Positions 6,796 to 15,085 of a stretch of DNA of 64,000 nt are shown here, piece after piece (within the stretch, counting starts at the first letter, position 1; each line of letters starts with the position of its first letter). The notes beneath the pieces were generated by a model. It did no database searches. It was not told where the DNA came from and worked only from the letters and a program-made list of their open reading frames with translations. Position numbers and translations under genes: made by a program. This DNA is from CAWJEL01 sp964647255 (GTDB lineage: Bacteria > Chloroflexota > Anaerolineae > CG2-30-64-16), in assembly GCA_964647255.1 (NCBI GenBank), contig CAZYGI010000005.1, forward strand, positions 1-64,000, given 5' to 3'.

Positions 6796-8778
6796 ATGGC
6801 AAAAGTCACTATGGTTCCGAGCATTGATCCGGCCGCCTGCGGCATCCTGGATTGGGCCAGCGCCGAAGGCATCCAGACTTCGTTCAGCCGCGCGGCCGAT
6901 TTCAAGCCCTGCACTATCGGCAACGGGCAGTCCGGCGTGTGCTGCAAGAACTGCTACATGGGCCCATGCCGCATCACCAAGGACGGCCAGGTCGGCATCT
7001 GCGGCGCGACCGTGGAGACGATCGCCGCGCGCAACCTCGCGCGCGCCATCGCCGCGGGTTCGGCCGCGCATTCAGATCACGGCCGCGACCTGGCCTTCAC
7101 CCTGCAGGCCGTTGGGCTGGGCGAGGCCCAAGGCTATGAGCTGCGCGACACAGCCAAGCTCTACTCGGTCGCGGCCAAGCACGGCATCCCCACCAGGGGC
7201 CGCAGCGACAAAGAGATCGCACTGGACGTCGCCAACAAGGCGATCGGCGAGTTCGGCCAGCAGCGCGGCCAGTTGAGCTATCTCTCGGTCGCGCCGCCCA
7301 AGCGTCAGGCGATTTGGAAGGAGCAGGGCGTCATGCCGCGCGGCATTGATCGCGAGGTCGTCGAGATCCTGCATCGCACGCATATGGGCGACGACCAGGA
7401 CGCCAGCCACATCCTCAACGCCGCGATCCGCACCGCGCTTTCCGACGGCTGGGGCGGCTCAATGTGGGCCACCGACATCTCCGACATCCTGTTCGGCACC
7501 CCCAGCCCCAAGGTGGGCGAAGTGAACCTGGGCTGCCTGGAGGAGAAGCAGGTCAACATCATCGTCCACGGCCACGAGCCGACCCTCAGCGAGATGATCG
7601 TGACCGCGGTGCAGGACCCCGAGCTGATCGCCTACGCCAAGAGCAAGGGCGCGGAGGGGATCAACCTGGCCGGCATCTGCTGCACCTCGAACGAGGTGAT
7701 GATGCGCCAGGGCATCCCGTCGGCCGGCAACTTCCTCAACCAGGAGTTGGCGATCCTCACCGGCGCCATCGAGGCGATGGTGGTGGATGTGCAGTGCATC
7801 ATGCAGTCGCTGACCGGCGTGGCGAGCCATTTCCACACCGAGATCATCACCACCAGCCCAAAAGTGAAGATGACCGGCGCGACGCACATCGAGTTCGACG
7901 AGCATCACGCGCTGGATATCGCCAAGAGTATCGTGAAGCGCGCGTGCGACAACTACACCCGGCGCGGTGACACGCGCATCCCCAAAGACAGCGCCCAAGC
8001 GGTGGTGCCCGGCTTCAGCCACGAGTACCTGAACTACATGCTGGGGGGCTTCTACCGGCAGTCGTTCCGGCCGCTGAACGAGGCCATCGCGACCGGCCGC
8101 CTCCGCGGTGTGGCGGCCGACGTGGGCTGCAACAACCCCGGCATGACCCAGGACAAGGCGCACATGGACGTCATCACCGAGCTGCTGAAGAACGATGTCC
8201 TGGTCGTGAGCACCGGCTGCGGCGCGCTGGCAGCGGGCAAGTACGGCTACCTTAAGGGCGAGGCTGGCCTGGACAAGGTCGGCCCGGGGCTGCGCGAGAT
8301 CTGCGAAACCCTCGGCATCCCGCCTGTGCTGCACATGGGCTCGTGCGTGGACAACAGCCGCATTCTGACCGTGCTGAGCCAGATGGCAACCGAGGGTGGG
8401 CTGGGCGACGACATCAGCGACATCCCGGCCGTGGGCCTGGCGCCGGAATGGATGAGCGAGAAGGCGCTGGCCATCGCCGCGTACTGCGTCGGCTCCGGCG
8501 CCTACGTCATGATGGGCGTCCGCAACCCGGTGGAGTTCGCCGACGCGGTGACCGACATCCTCTCCGGAGAATGGGAGAAGAACTACGGCGGCAAGCTGGA
8601 GTTCGTGGTCGAGCCGGCGGAGATCGTCAAAAAGACGCTGGAGCACATTGACAAGAAGCGCGCCGCGCTCAAGCTGCCCGCCTACGACCCGACCCACTTC
8701 GGCGCCTCCGGTGACGCCGCGATGGAAGCGTTCGTCGAGCTCCCGGTGGAACAACAGATGGCGGAGCTTTACGGCTGA
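6796..8778 (+). CDS. acsA: Anaerobic CO dehydrogenase catalytic subunit (Ni-Fe-S)
   Basis: Interconverts CO2 and CO at the Ni-Fe-S C cluster, supplying CO to acetyl-CoA synthase. The product is 660 residues, normal for the bacterial CooS/AcsA family. The N-terminal cysteine set (CTIGNGQSGVCCKNCYMGPC, then GICGA) carries the B and D cluster ligands. Later conserved Cys/His residues typical of the C cluster are visible (for example GICC, VGCNNPG, STGCGA, HMGSC). The start at 6796 has AGGAG ahead of it; the longer reading would run through repeat DNA. acsB follows after a 77-base repeat-filled gap, which favours the acetyl-CoA pathway role over a stand-alone CO oxidation enzyme. Confidence 0.96.
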   Translation: MAKVTMVPSIDPAACGILDWASAEGIQTSFSRAADFKPCTIGNGQSGVCCKNCYMGPCRITKDGQVGICGATVETIAARNLARAIAAGSAAHSDHGRDLAFTLQAVGLGEAQGYELRDTAKLYSVAAKHGIPTRGRSDKEIALDVANKAIGEFGQQRGQLSYLSVAPPKRQAIWKEQGVMPRGIDREVVEILHRTHMGDDQDASHILNAAIRTALSDGWGGSMWATDISDILFGTPSPKVGEVNLGCLEEKQVNIIVHGHEPTLSEMIVTAVQDPELIAYAKSKGAEGINLAGICCTSNEVMMRQGIPSAGNFLNQELAILTGAIEAMVVDVQCIMQSLTGVASHFHTEIITTSPKVKMTGATHIEFDEHHALDIAKSIVKRACDNYTRRGDTRIPKDSAQAVVPGFSHEYLNYMLGGFYRQSFRPLNEAIATGRLRGVAADVGCNNPGMTQDKAHMDVITELLKNDVLVVSTGCGALAAGKYGYLKGEAGLDKVGPGLREICETLGIPPVLHMGSCVDNSRILTVLSQMATEGGLGDDISDIPAVGLAPEWMSEKALAIAAYCVGSGAYVMMGVRNPVEFADAVTDILSGEWEKNYGGKLEFVVEPAEIVKKTLEHIDKKRAALKLPAYDPTHFGASGDAAMEAFVELPVEQQMAELYG

Positions 8779-8855
8779 ACGTTTACGCGTTATCACGTTT
8801 GAACGGTGGAACGTGCTAACGTGTAAACGTGTAAACGTGCAACGGAGGAACACAC
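8779..8855. repeat. Period-8 ACGTG repeats forming a hairpin between acsA and acsB
   Basis: Contains repeated GTAAACGT units on the right and the complementary ACGTTTACGCGTTA on the left, so the gap can fold on itself. The same unit family appears at 63062-63163 in this window. An AACGGAGG ribosome-binding site for acsB follows directly. Confidence 0.6.
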
Positions 8856-11141
8856 ATGTCACGATACATTGCCACGCGCGCCATCCGCGGCGCGAACTTG
8901 ATTGTGCAAGAAGCTGAGGCGCTGCTCAACAAGGCCCTGAAGGAAAAGGGGCCAGAGACGCCGGTGGCTTTCCCGAATACCGCCTACTATCTGCCGGTCA
9001 TTCTCGGCTTCACCGGCCGCGAAATCACCAAGCTGGGTGAGCTGGTCCCCGTGCTGGCGCACGCCAAGGATCTGTTGCACCCCGTGCCGTCGGCCCAATG
9101 CTGGACCCCCTACCTGGGCGAGACGCTCGATTCCGGCTCCGCGACACTGCTGGCAGCCGAGATCATTGAGGCGGTGCGCTTCGTCTACGGCGAGGAACCG
9201 GGCTCGATCGCTGGCTTCCATGGCGCGGACGGCAGCTTCACCAGCCCTGACATGGCCGGCGGCAACGGCAACGGTGCGGGCCGGCTGAACGGCCCCATTG
9301 ACGACATCCAGCTCCGCGCCTGGGGCATCCAACTGGTGGACGGCCGCATGCCCGGCTTCGCGGCGATCGTCGGCTGCGCCAAGAGCAACGAGGTCGCGGT
9401 CAAGATCGTGCGCGAGCTGCAGAAGCGCAACATTCTGATCTTCCTCTGCGGCAACGTGAACGGCCGCTCCGTCATCCACCAGCTCATGGAGGAAGGCGTC
9501 GAGATGGGCTACGACACCTACATCGTGCCGTTCGGCCTCGACACCCTCTCCGCGATCTACCCGCTCGGCTTCGCCACCCGCTCCGCGCTTACCTTCGGCG
9601 GGATGAAGGGCGGCCAGGCCAAGGACATCCTGATCTACAACCGGCAGCGCGTGTTTGCATTCGTGCTGGCGCTGGGCGAGGTGGACGACCTGAAGTACGC
9701 GGCCGCGGCCGGCGCGATCAACTACGGTTTCCCGGTCATCGCAGACACGCGCATCCCGCAGATCCTCCCGACGGGCGTCACCACCTACGAGCACGTTATC
9801 TCGATGCCGTTCAACGAGATCGAGGGCAAGGACGACCTGGAACGCGCCGAGAAGCTGGTGCAGAAATGCGTCGAGACCCGCGGGGTCAAGATTAAGCTGA
9901 CCGAAGTCCCAATCCCGGTGCCCTACGGGTCAGCGTTCGAGGGCGAGGTCGTCCGCAAGGCCGACATGCGCGCGGAGTTCGGCGGCAAGTACAGCCGCGC
10001 GTTCGAGTACCTGCGCATGATCCCAATGGACCAGGTCGAGGACGGCAAGATCGAGGTGATCGGCCCCAGCTTCGAGGATCTGCCCGAGGGCAAGGCGATG
10101 GATATGGGCATCCTGGTCGAGGTGGCCGGCCGCAAGATGCAGGAGGACTTCGAGCCGGTGCTCGAACGCCAGATCCACTACTTCGTCAACGGCGCGTCGG
10201 GCATCCAGCACATCGGCCAGCGCGACATCACCTGGATCCGCATCAGCAAGGCCGCGGCCGAGAAGGGCTTCAACCTGAAGCACTTCGGCGAAATCCTGCA
10301 CGCCCGCTTCATGGCCGACTTCGGCGCGATCGTGGACAAGGTGCAGGTGAAGATCGTGACCGAGCCGGCGCTGTTCCAGGAGTCGCTGGCAAAGGCGCGG
10401 GCGGCCTACGACTATCGCAACCGGCGCCTGGCCGACATGACCGACGAAGCGGTGGAAGAATTCTACACCTGTACGCTGTGCCAGTCGTTTGCGCCGACCC
10501 ACCTGTGCCTGGTCAGCCCGCAGCGGCTGGGGCTGTGCGGCGCGTACAACTACCTGGACTGCGCCGCGAGCTACCAGATCAACCCCACCGGGCCCAATCA
10601 GCCGGTGCGCAAAGGCCGCGTGCTTGATGCCGAGAAGGGCGTCTACACCGGGCTGAACGAGATCGCCATCCAGAAGTCCAACGGCACGGTGCAAGAAGTG
10701 TCCATGTACTCGATCATGAACAACCCCATGACCGCGTGCGGCTGCTTCGAGTGCATCGTGATGCTGATCCCCGAAGCGAACGGTGTGATGGTGGTGAGCC
10801 GCGAGGACACCAGCATGACCCCGGCCGGCATGACCTTCTCGACGCTGGCGGGCATGGCCGGCGGCGGCCTCCAGACCCCCGGCGTGATGGGCGTGGGCAA
10901 GTACTACCTGACCAGCCCGAAGTTCATCTCCGCGGATGGCGGGTTCAGCCGGGTCGTGTGGATGTCGAGCGTGCTGAAGCAGACGATGGCCGCGGAGCTG
11001 CAGGCCGTGTGCGAGCGCGAGGGCGACCCCGACCTGCTGAGCAAGATCGCGGATGAGACCATCTGCACGGACGTGGACGGGCTGCTCGCGCACCTGGAAG
11101 CGACGGGGCATCCGGCGCTGATGATGGAGCCGATGTTCTAA
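8856..11141 (+). CDS. acsB: Acetyl-CoA synthase (CODH/ACS complex)
   Basis: Condenses CO, a corrinoid-bound methyl group and CoA to acetyl-CoA at the Ni-Ni-[4Fe-4S] A cluster. The 761-residue protein has the full three-domain bacterial architecture: N-terminal CODH-binding domain, middle domain and the C-terminal A-cluster domain. A-cluster ligands are visible as CTLCQSFAPTHLC (about residues 544-556), GLCGAYNYLDC and the Cys-Gly-Cys motif in TACGCFEC (about 626-633). A strong GGAGG precedes the ATG. It belongs with acsA upstream and acsD/acsC downstream, though a low-GC cassette now separates them. Confidence 0.96.
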   Translation: MSRYIATRAIRGANLIVQEAEALLNKALKEKGPETPVAFPNTAYYLPVILGFTGREITKLGELVPVLAHAKDLLHPVPSAQCWTPYLGETLDSGSATLLAAEIIEAVRFVYGEEPGSIAGFHGADGSFTSPDMAGGNGNGAGRLNGPIDDIQLRAWGIQLVDGRMPGFAAIVGCAKSNEVAVKIVRELQKRNILIFLCGNVNGRSVIHQLMEEGVEMGYDTYIVPFGLDTLSAIYPLGFATRSALTFGGMKGGQAKDILIYNRQRVFAFVLALGEVDDLKYAAAAGAINYGFPVIADTRIPQILPTGVTTYEHVISMPFNEIEGKDDLERAEKLVQKCVETRGVKIKLTEVPIPVPYGSAFEGEVVRKADMRAEFGGKYSRAFEYLRMIPMDQVEDGKIEVIGPSFEDLPEGKAMDMGILVEVAGRKMQEDFEPVLERQIHYFVNGASGIQHIGQRDITWIRISKAAAEKGFNLKHFGEILHARFMADFGAIVDKVQVKIVTEPALFQESLAKARAAYDYRNRRLADMTDEAVEEFYTCTLCQSFAPTHLCLVSPQRLGLCGAYNYLDCAASYQINPTGPNQPVRKGRVLDAEKGVYTGLNEIAIQKSNGTVQEVSMYSIMNNPMTACGCFECIVMLIPEANGVMVVSREDTSMTPAGMTFSTLAGMAGGGLQTPGVMGVGKYYLTSPKFISADGGFSRVVWMSSVLKQTMAAELQAVCEREGDPDLLSKIADETICTDVDGLLAHLEATGHPALMMEPMF

Positions 11142-11146
11142 GCGAG

Positions 11147-11232
11147 ATAGCCACGGAAGACACGGAAAACACGAAATATATTGGATGAGCCTATCTTCTT
11201 TTTCGTGGGGTCCGCGTCTTCCGTGGTTCTAT
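11147..11232. repeat. Imperfect hairpin CCACGGAAGACACGGAAAA...CTTCCGTGG
   Basis: GATAGCCACGGAAGAC (from about 11147) and GTCTTCCGTGGTTCTATC (ending about 11233) are near-complementary arms around an AT-rich loop. The arms contain short repeated ACACGGA-type units. It lies between acsB and the DUF4265 gene, where base composition changes. Confidence 0.6.
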
Positions 11233-11251
11233 CATGCTGAAAGGCCAAATC

Positions 11252-11716
11252 ATGCCAAACGATTCTGCCAGGATCGCGCCCGTTAAGATTCGTTTCAAGC
11301 TGTCAGATCCGACCGGCCCGGCAGGTGAAACTCTATGGGCAGAGCCGATAGCCGAGGGGCAATGTCGCCTGTTGAGTATCCCTTTTGCAGTAGATGGTTA
11401 TGCGGAGGGTGACATCGTGCGTTGTGTGGAGCAGGATGGCTGGGACGAGGTGGTCGGCATGATGCAGGATGGCGGCAATGGCACGATCCGCCTCCTCTTC
11501 GGTGACGCTCAATCACCGGATGCGCAACACGTCCTGGATGAACTTGTGTCGGTCGGTTGCAGCTATGAGAGCGCAGCCCAACAGCTTGTGGCAGTAACGG
11601 TGCCTCCAACGCTTGATGTTCCTTTCTCTCAGTTGTGCAACTTTCTCAATGAGACCAGCGATGATGTCTTGCAAGGCTGGGAAATCGCGAAACGAGTGTC
11701 CAAATCAGGTCAGTAG
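11252..11716 (+). CDS. DUF4265-like protein
   Basis: A 154-residue soluble protein whose first half (KIRFKLSDPTGPAGETLWAEPIAEGQCRLLSIPFAVDGYAEGDIV, residues about 12-60) matches the look of DUF4265 proteins. The function of that family is unknown. The start at 11252 has AAAGG at a good distance; an upstream ATG at 11234 would add six residues. Base composition is clearly lower in GC than in the acs genes. With the following toxin-antitoxin pair it looks like a cassette inserted into the Wood-Ljungdahl locus. Confidence 0.7.
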   Translation: MPNDSARIAPVKIRFKLSDPTGPAGETLWAEPIAEGQCRLLSIPFAVDGYAEGDIVRCVEQDGWDEVVGMMQDGGNGTIRLLFGDAQSPDAQHVLDELVSVGCSYESAAQQLVAVTVPPTLDVPFSQLCNFLNETSDDVLQGWEIAKRVSKSGQ

Positions 11717-11815
11717 TAGAGACGGATTTGGTGGTGCTGGCCGACAAGACTTCGTGAACACCGCGAATAGCGGCACAACCATGATTTTGCAATCTGTAGC
11801 TTTTGTACTACACTC

Positions 11816-12151
11816 ATGACAGAGACCTCCACCCAGGTACTCGAATACCAAACTGAAGACGGCCACCAACCCTTCAGTGAATGGTTGTTGAGGTTACGCG
11901 ACCGAGAGGCCTCCTACCGAATAGACGTGCGAGTAGGAAGGATACGTATGGGTAATTTCGGTGATACCAGGGCTGTTGGCAAGGGAGTGAGTGAGCTACG
12001 AATACCGTATGGCCCCGGCTACCGGGTCTACTTCGGTCGGAAGGGTGATCGAGTTGTCGTGTTGCTCTGTGGAGGCGATAAGAGTTCTCAGAGCATTGAT
12101 ATTCGAAAGGCGCACGAGTACTGGGCGGATTACCTGCGGAGGGCGGCATGA
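11816..12151 (+). CDS. RelE/HigB-type toxin (Gp49-like killer protein)
   Basis: A 111-residue protein of the phage Gp49-like/RelE superfamily, which cleaves mRNA at the ribosome. Recognisable parts are the N-terminal Y-x-T-x-DG-x-x-P-F-x-x-WL segment and the basic core RVGRIRMGNFGDTRAVGKGVSELRI ending in YRVYF and LLCGGDKSSQ. The gene overlaps its antitoxin by four bases (ATGA), with the toxin first, as usual for this TA family. A possible promoter (TTGCAA, TACTAC) with a small GTAG/CTAC inverted repeat lies just upstream. GC is lower than in neighbouring metabolic genes. Confidence 0.88.
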   Translation: MTETSTQVLEYQTEDGHQPFSEWLLRLRDREASYRIDVRVGRIRMGNFGDTRAVGKGVSELRIPYGPGYRVYFGRKGDRVVVLLCGGDKSSQSIDIRKAHEYWADYLRRAA

Positions 12152-12519
12152 GTGAACCAGCCGTAGACTATAAAATCAGACTGCTCAAGGATCTGGCTAA
12201 TCCAGAGTATGCTGTTGGATATCTAGATGCAGCATTGGAGGATGGAGACCAGCAAGTCTTCCTGCTGGCGTTGCGTGACGTAGCTGAAGCCCGTGGTTTG
12301 AGCCAGGTGGCGAGAGAGGCGGGTCTGAATCGCGAGAATTTGTATCGGATTCTATCGCTCAACGGCAATCCGCAACTATCGAGTCTCACGACGCTGCTAC
12401 GAAGCCTGGGACTGCGCCTCTCGATTCGGCAAGCGGAACCGTATGCGGTGGAGGCCGATGCGCGAGCGGTGGCAGAGGAGCATGCTGAGTATAACGCTGA
12501 GAACGCAGACGATGAGTGA
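12148..12519 (+). CDS. HigA-like antitoxin (addiction module antidote)
   Basis: A 123-residue helix-turn-helix protein (LSQVAREAGLNRENLYRILS, about residues 51-70) that pairs with the preceding toxin. The family neutralises the toxin and represses the TA promoter. The C-terminus is acidic (EEHAEYNAENADDE), and this tail is unusually long. It overlaps the toxin by four bases and the next CBS gene by eight bases, so the three are probably co-transcribed. Confidence 0.86.
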   Translation: MSEPAVDYKIRLLKDLANPEYAVGYLDAALEDGDQQVFLLALRDVAEARGLSQVAREAGLNRENLYRILSLNGNPQLSSLTTLLRSLGLRLSIRQAEPYAVEADARAVAEEHAEYNAENADDE

Positions 12520-12997
12520 ACCCCTCCTCGTCCGTGATGTCATGCGTATCGGCGTGCCGACGTGCAAGCTGGGTGATTCCGTGACCGCGCTTGCCCGGCA
12601 GATGATCGAGCAGGGATGGACCGCGGTCGTCGTGATGGACGAGGACGGCGACGCGCGCGGGTGGGTCAACGAGCGGATGCTGGCGCTGGCCTATACCGTA
12701 GGTGACCGGGTGGAGGAGTTGGTTGCGGCGGACGTGATGGATGAAAATGTCCCCGACGCGCCCGCGGATATCCCGCTGGCCGCGACGGTGCAGATCATGG
12801 CGGACCTGGGCGTGGACCATCTCTTCTTCATGCACCACGCGGCAGGGAAGGCGTGGCCCGCATCGGTGCTGAACCTGCGCGACGTGGTCAAGGCGCTGGC
12901 CGGACCGGAATACCTCATAAACCAGGGGATGCACGCCGCGCGGCCGACGCCGATGGATCTGTTCCGGCAGCGGCACGGGTTGCCGGGCAAACAGTGA
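12512..12997 (+). CDS. CBS-domain protein
   Basis: A 161-residue protein with two CBS motifs (VRDVMRIGVPTCKLGDSVTALARQM and VAADVMDENVPDAPADIPLAATVQIM). CBS pairs usually bind adenosyl ligands and act as sensors of energy state. The ATG at 12512 lies inside the end of the antitoxin gene. GC content returns to the level of the acs genes, so it is probably part of the original locus. Its target is unknown. Confidence 0.82.
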   Translation: MSEPLLVRDVMRIGVPTCKLGDSVTALARQMIEQGWTAVVVMDEDGDARGWVNERMLALAYTVGDRVEELVAADVMDENVPDAPADIPLAATVQIMADLGVDHLFFMHHAAGKAWPASVLNLRDVVKALAGPEYLINQGMHAARPTPMDLFRQRHGLPGKQ

Positions 12998-13008
12998 AAA
13001 CTCCCGCC

Positions 13009-13078
13009 CAGACCTGACCGGTCTCATACTCCTGTCAGGCCTGACCCTTTATGATGTCTTCGCGAATCGGAGTATAAT
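13009..13078 (+). promoter_or_regulatory. Palindrome CAGACCTGAC...GTCAGGCCTGA followed by TATAAT
   Basis: An imperfect inverted repeat (about 13010-13046) is followed by TATAAT at 13073-13078, about 50 bases before the ferredoxin-NADP reductase gene. The palindrome looks like one of the intergenic hairpin families of this genome. No convincing -35 box was seen. Confidence 0.4.
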
Positions 13079-13127
13079 CCGGCAAGCTATCTGACTTTGG
13101 TGAGAGTTACCTCAAGGGAGGATCTTC

Positions 13128-13943
13128 TTGTCAGAACCTAACCTGAACGCGATCGTCACCTTGCGAGATGAGATTTCCCCCTGGTTGATGATCCTACGCG
13201 TCGCGGCCGACGGTTGGACGCTGCCCGATTTTGCGCCCGGACAATTCGCCGTGATCGGGCTGCCCGGCTCGACGCCGCGCTGTGCGTTGTCGGAGCCCGA
13301 AGATCCGCCGGCGGCGCCGGACAAGCTGATTCGCCGCGCCTACTCCATCGCCTCGTCGTCGCTCGCCCGCCAGTTCATGGAGTTTTACGTTGCGCTGGTG
13401 ACCACCGGCAGCCTGACGCCGCGGCTGTTCAACCTGAAGATCGGCGACCGCATCTGGCTGGGGCCAAAGATCACCGGCATGTTCACCTTTGATCAAGTGC
13501 CGGCCGACGCCAACGTCGTGATGATCGCCACGGGCACCGGCCTGGCGCCGTACATGAGCATGTTGAGCACGCACATGCTGTGCGGGGGGCCGCGCAAGGT
13601 CGCCGTCCTGCACGGGGCGCGCCACTCGTGGGACCTGGGCTACCGATCACAACTGATGACATTACAGCACCTGTGCGCCAACTTCACTTATGTGCCGGTC
13701 ATCAGCCGCCCACAGCAAGAACCTGCGCCGTGGGTGGGCGCGATAGGTTACGTGCAAGACCTGTGGCGGGATGGCGTGCTCGAACAGGCCTGGGGTTTCC
13801 GGCCGACGCCCCAGAACACGCATTTCTTCCTCTGCGGCGCGCCGGCGATGATTGACGACACCGTGGCTTTGCTCGGGCAAGAGGGATTCAGGGAGCAGAC
13901 GAAGAAGGAAGCGGGACAGATTCATGTGGAGCGGTACTGGTGA
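13128..13943 (+). CDS. Ferredoxin--NADP(+) reductase family flavoprotein
   Basis: A 271-residue FNR-like enzyme. The FAD-binding barrel carries RRAYSIASS (about residue 67) and the NAD(P) domain starts with MIATGTGLAPYMSM (about 127). HGAR and CGAPAMIDD are typical, and the chain ends in an aromatic residue (ERYW) as in Fpr-type reductases. It probably moves electrons between ferredoxin or flavodoxin and NADPH next to the CODH/ACS genes. The start is TTG with GGGAGGATCTTC ahead of it. It has no [2Fe-2S] domain, unlike the NfnA-like protein at 16469. Confidence 0.85.
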   Translation: MSEPNLNAIVTLRDEISPWLMILRVAADGWTLPDFAPGQFAVIGLPGSTPRCALSEPEDPPAAPDKLIRRAYSIASSSLARQFMEFYVALVTTGSLTPRLFNLKIGDRIWLGPKITGMFTFDQVPADANVVMIATGTGLAPYMSMLSTHMLCGGPRKVAVLHGARHSWDLGYRSQLMTLQHLCANFTYVPVISRPQQEPAPWVGAIGYVQDLWRDGVLEQAWGFRPTPQNTHFFLCGAPAMIDDTVALLGQEGFREQTKKEAGQIHVERYW

Positions 13944-14112
13944 TTAGTAGATCGGTGGACTGGTAGACAAGGAAATAAGGAAACAAGTCACCAGGCATAA
14001 GCAACACTCAGCCAAAGCGGTGAAGTGTCCGCAAAGGCAGTTACGCAATACGCAGTAAGTAATCATGCAACACGAATTCACGTGTTACGCACCATGCAAA
14101 GGAGGCCCATAC
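13944..14112. repeat. Period-8 repeat spacer upstream of acsD
   Basis: From 13945 degenerate octamers follow each other (GATTAGTA, GATCGGTG, GACTGGTA, GACAAGGA, AATAAGGA). Near 14069-14092 a smaller hairpin is seen (AACACG around AATTCA, then CGTGTT). An AAAGGAGG ribosome-binding site precedes acsD. No gene is seen here. Confidence 0.5.
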
Positions 14113-15084
14113 ATGCCCGTAAATGTCGAAATCCCCGTTGAAAAATGGCCGGGCAGCATCCGTCAAGTCACTCTGGGGGCCACTGCGGCCGACGGCGGCA
14201 CGCGCAGCCATGTCGTCACGGTCGGCGGCGAGACCACCCTGCCCTTCCTGGGCTTTGAGGGCAAAGCGCCCAATCGGCCCGCCATCGCCATTGAGGTCCG
14301 TGCCATCAATCCCGCTGAGGAGTGGCCGGAGCCGCTCAGCAAAGCGTGGGGCGCAGCCATGGGCGACATCGCCGCCTGGGCCGCGGCCGCTGAAGCAGCG
14401 GGCGCCGACCTGGTCCTCTTGCAATTGACGATGACCGACCGCACAGGACAAAAGATGACCGGCGCACAGGCGCGCAAAGCGCTGCGGGCGGTGCTCGGCG
14501 CCACCGGCCTCCCCGTGATCGTCTTCGGCATCGGCCAGGCCGAGCTGGACAACGAAATGTTGGTGGCATGCGCCGAGGAAGGCGTGGGCGAGCGGTTGGT
14601 GCTCGGTCCCTGCGAGGACAAGAACTACCGCACCATCGTCGCCGCAGCCATGGCCCACGGCCACATCGTCACCGCCAAGACGCCGATGGATGTCAACCTG
14701 TCCAAGCAGTTGACCGTGTTGGTGCATGACATGGGTATGCCGATGGAGCGGATCATCACCGACCCAACCACCGGCGCGCTGGGCTACGGCATCGAATACG
14801 GCTACAGCGTCATGGAGCGTCTGCGGCTGGCCGGCCTGCAAGGGGATGGCATGACCCAGCAGCCGATGATCGTCACCCCCGGCGAAGAGGCGTGGCGCGC
14901 CAAGGAAGCCCGCGTGGGCGAGGGCGTGCCCGCGACCTGGGGCGATTGGGCCAGCCGGGCCGTCAACTGGGAGGCCATGACTGCGGCCGCGCTGGTCGAA
15001 TCCGGCGCCGACATCGTCGTGATGCGGCATCCGGAGGCGGTGGCGCGGGTGAAGAAGGTGATTGGCGAATTGATGGAGGCGTAA
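14113..15084 (+). CDS. acsD: Corrinoid iron-sulfur protein small subunit (CODH/ACS delta)
   Basis: TIM-barrel small subunit of the corrinoid Fe-S protein that carries the methyl group from methyl-THF to acetyl-CoA synthase. The 323-residue product starts MPVNVEIPVEKWPGSI and contains the typical barrel segments (ITAKTPMDVNLSKQL, ITDPTTGALGYGIEYGYSVMERLRL, QPMIVTPGEEAW). AAAGGAGG lies before the ATG. The gene for the large subunit begins one base after its stop, so the two subunits are coupled. Confidence 0.95.
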   Translation: MPVNVEIPVEKWPGSIRQVTLGATAADGGTRSHVVTVGGETTLPFLGFEGKAPNRPAIAIEVRAINPAEEWPEPLSKAWGAAMGDIAAWAAAAEAAGADLVLLQLTMTDRTGQKMTGAQARKALRAVLGATGLPVIVFGIGQAELDNEMLVACAEEGVGERLVLGPCEDKNYRTIVAAAMAHGHIVTAKTPMDVNLSKQLTVLVHDMGMPMERIITDPTTGALGYGIEYGYSVMERLRLAGLQGDGMTQQPMIVTPGEEAWRAKEARVGEGVPATWGDWASRAVNWEAMTAAALVESGADIVVMRHPEAVARVKKVIGELMEA

Positions 15085-15085
15085 A

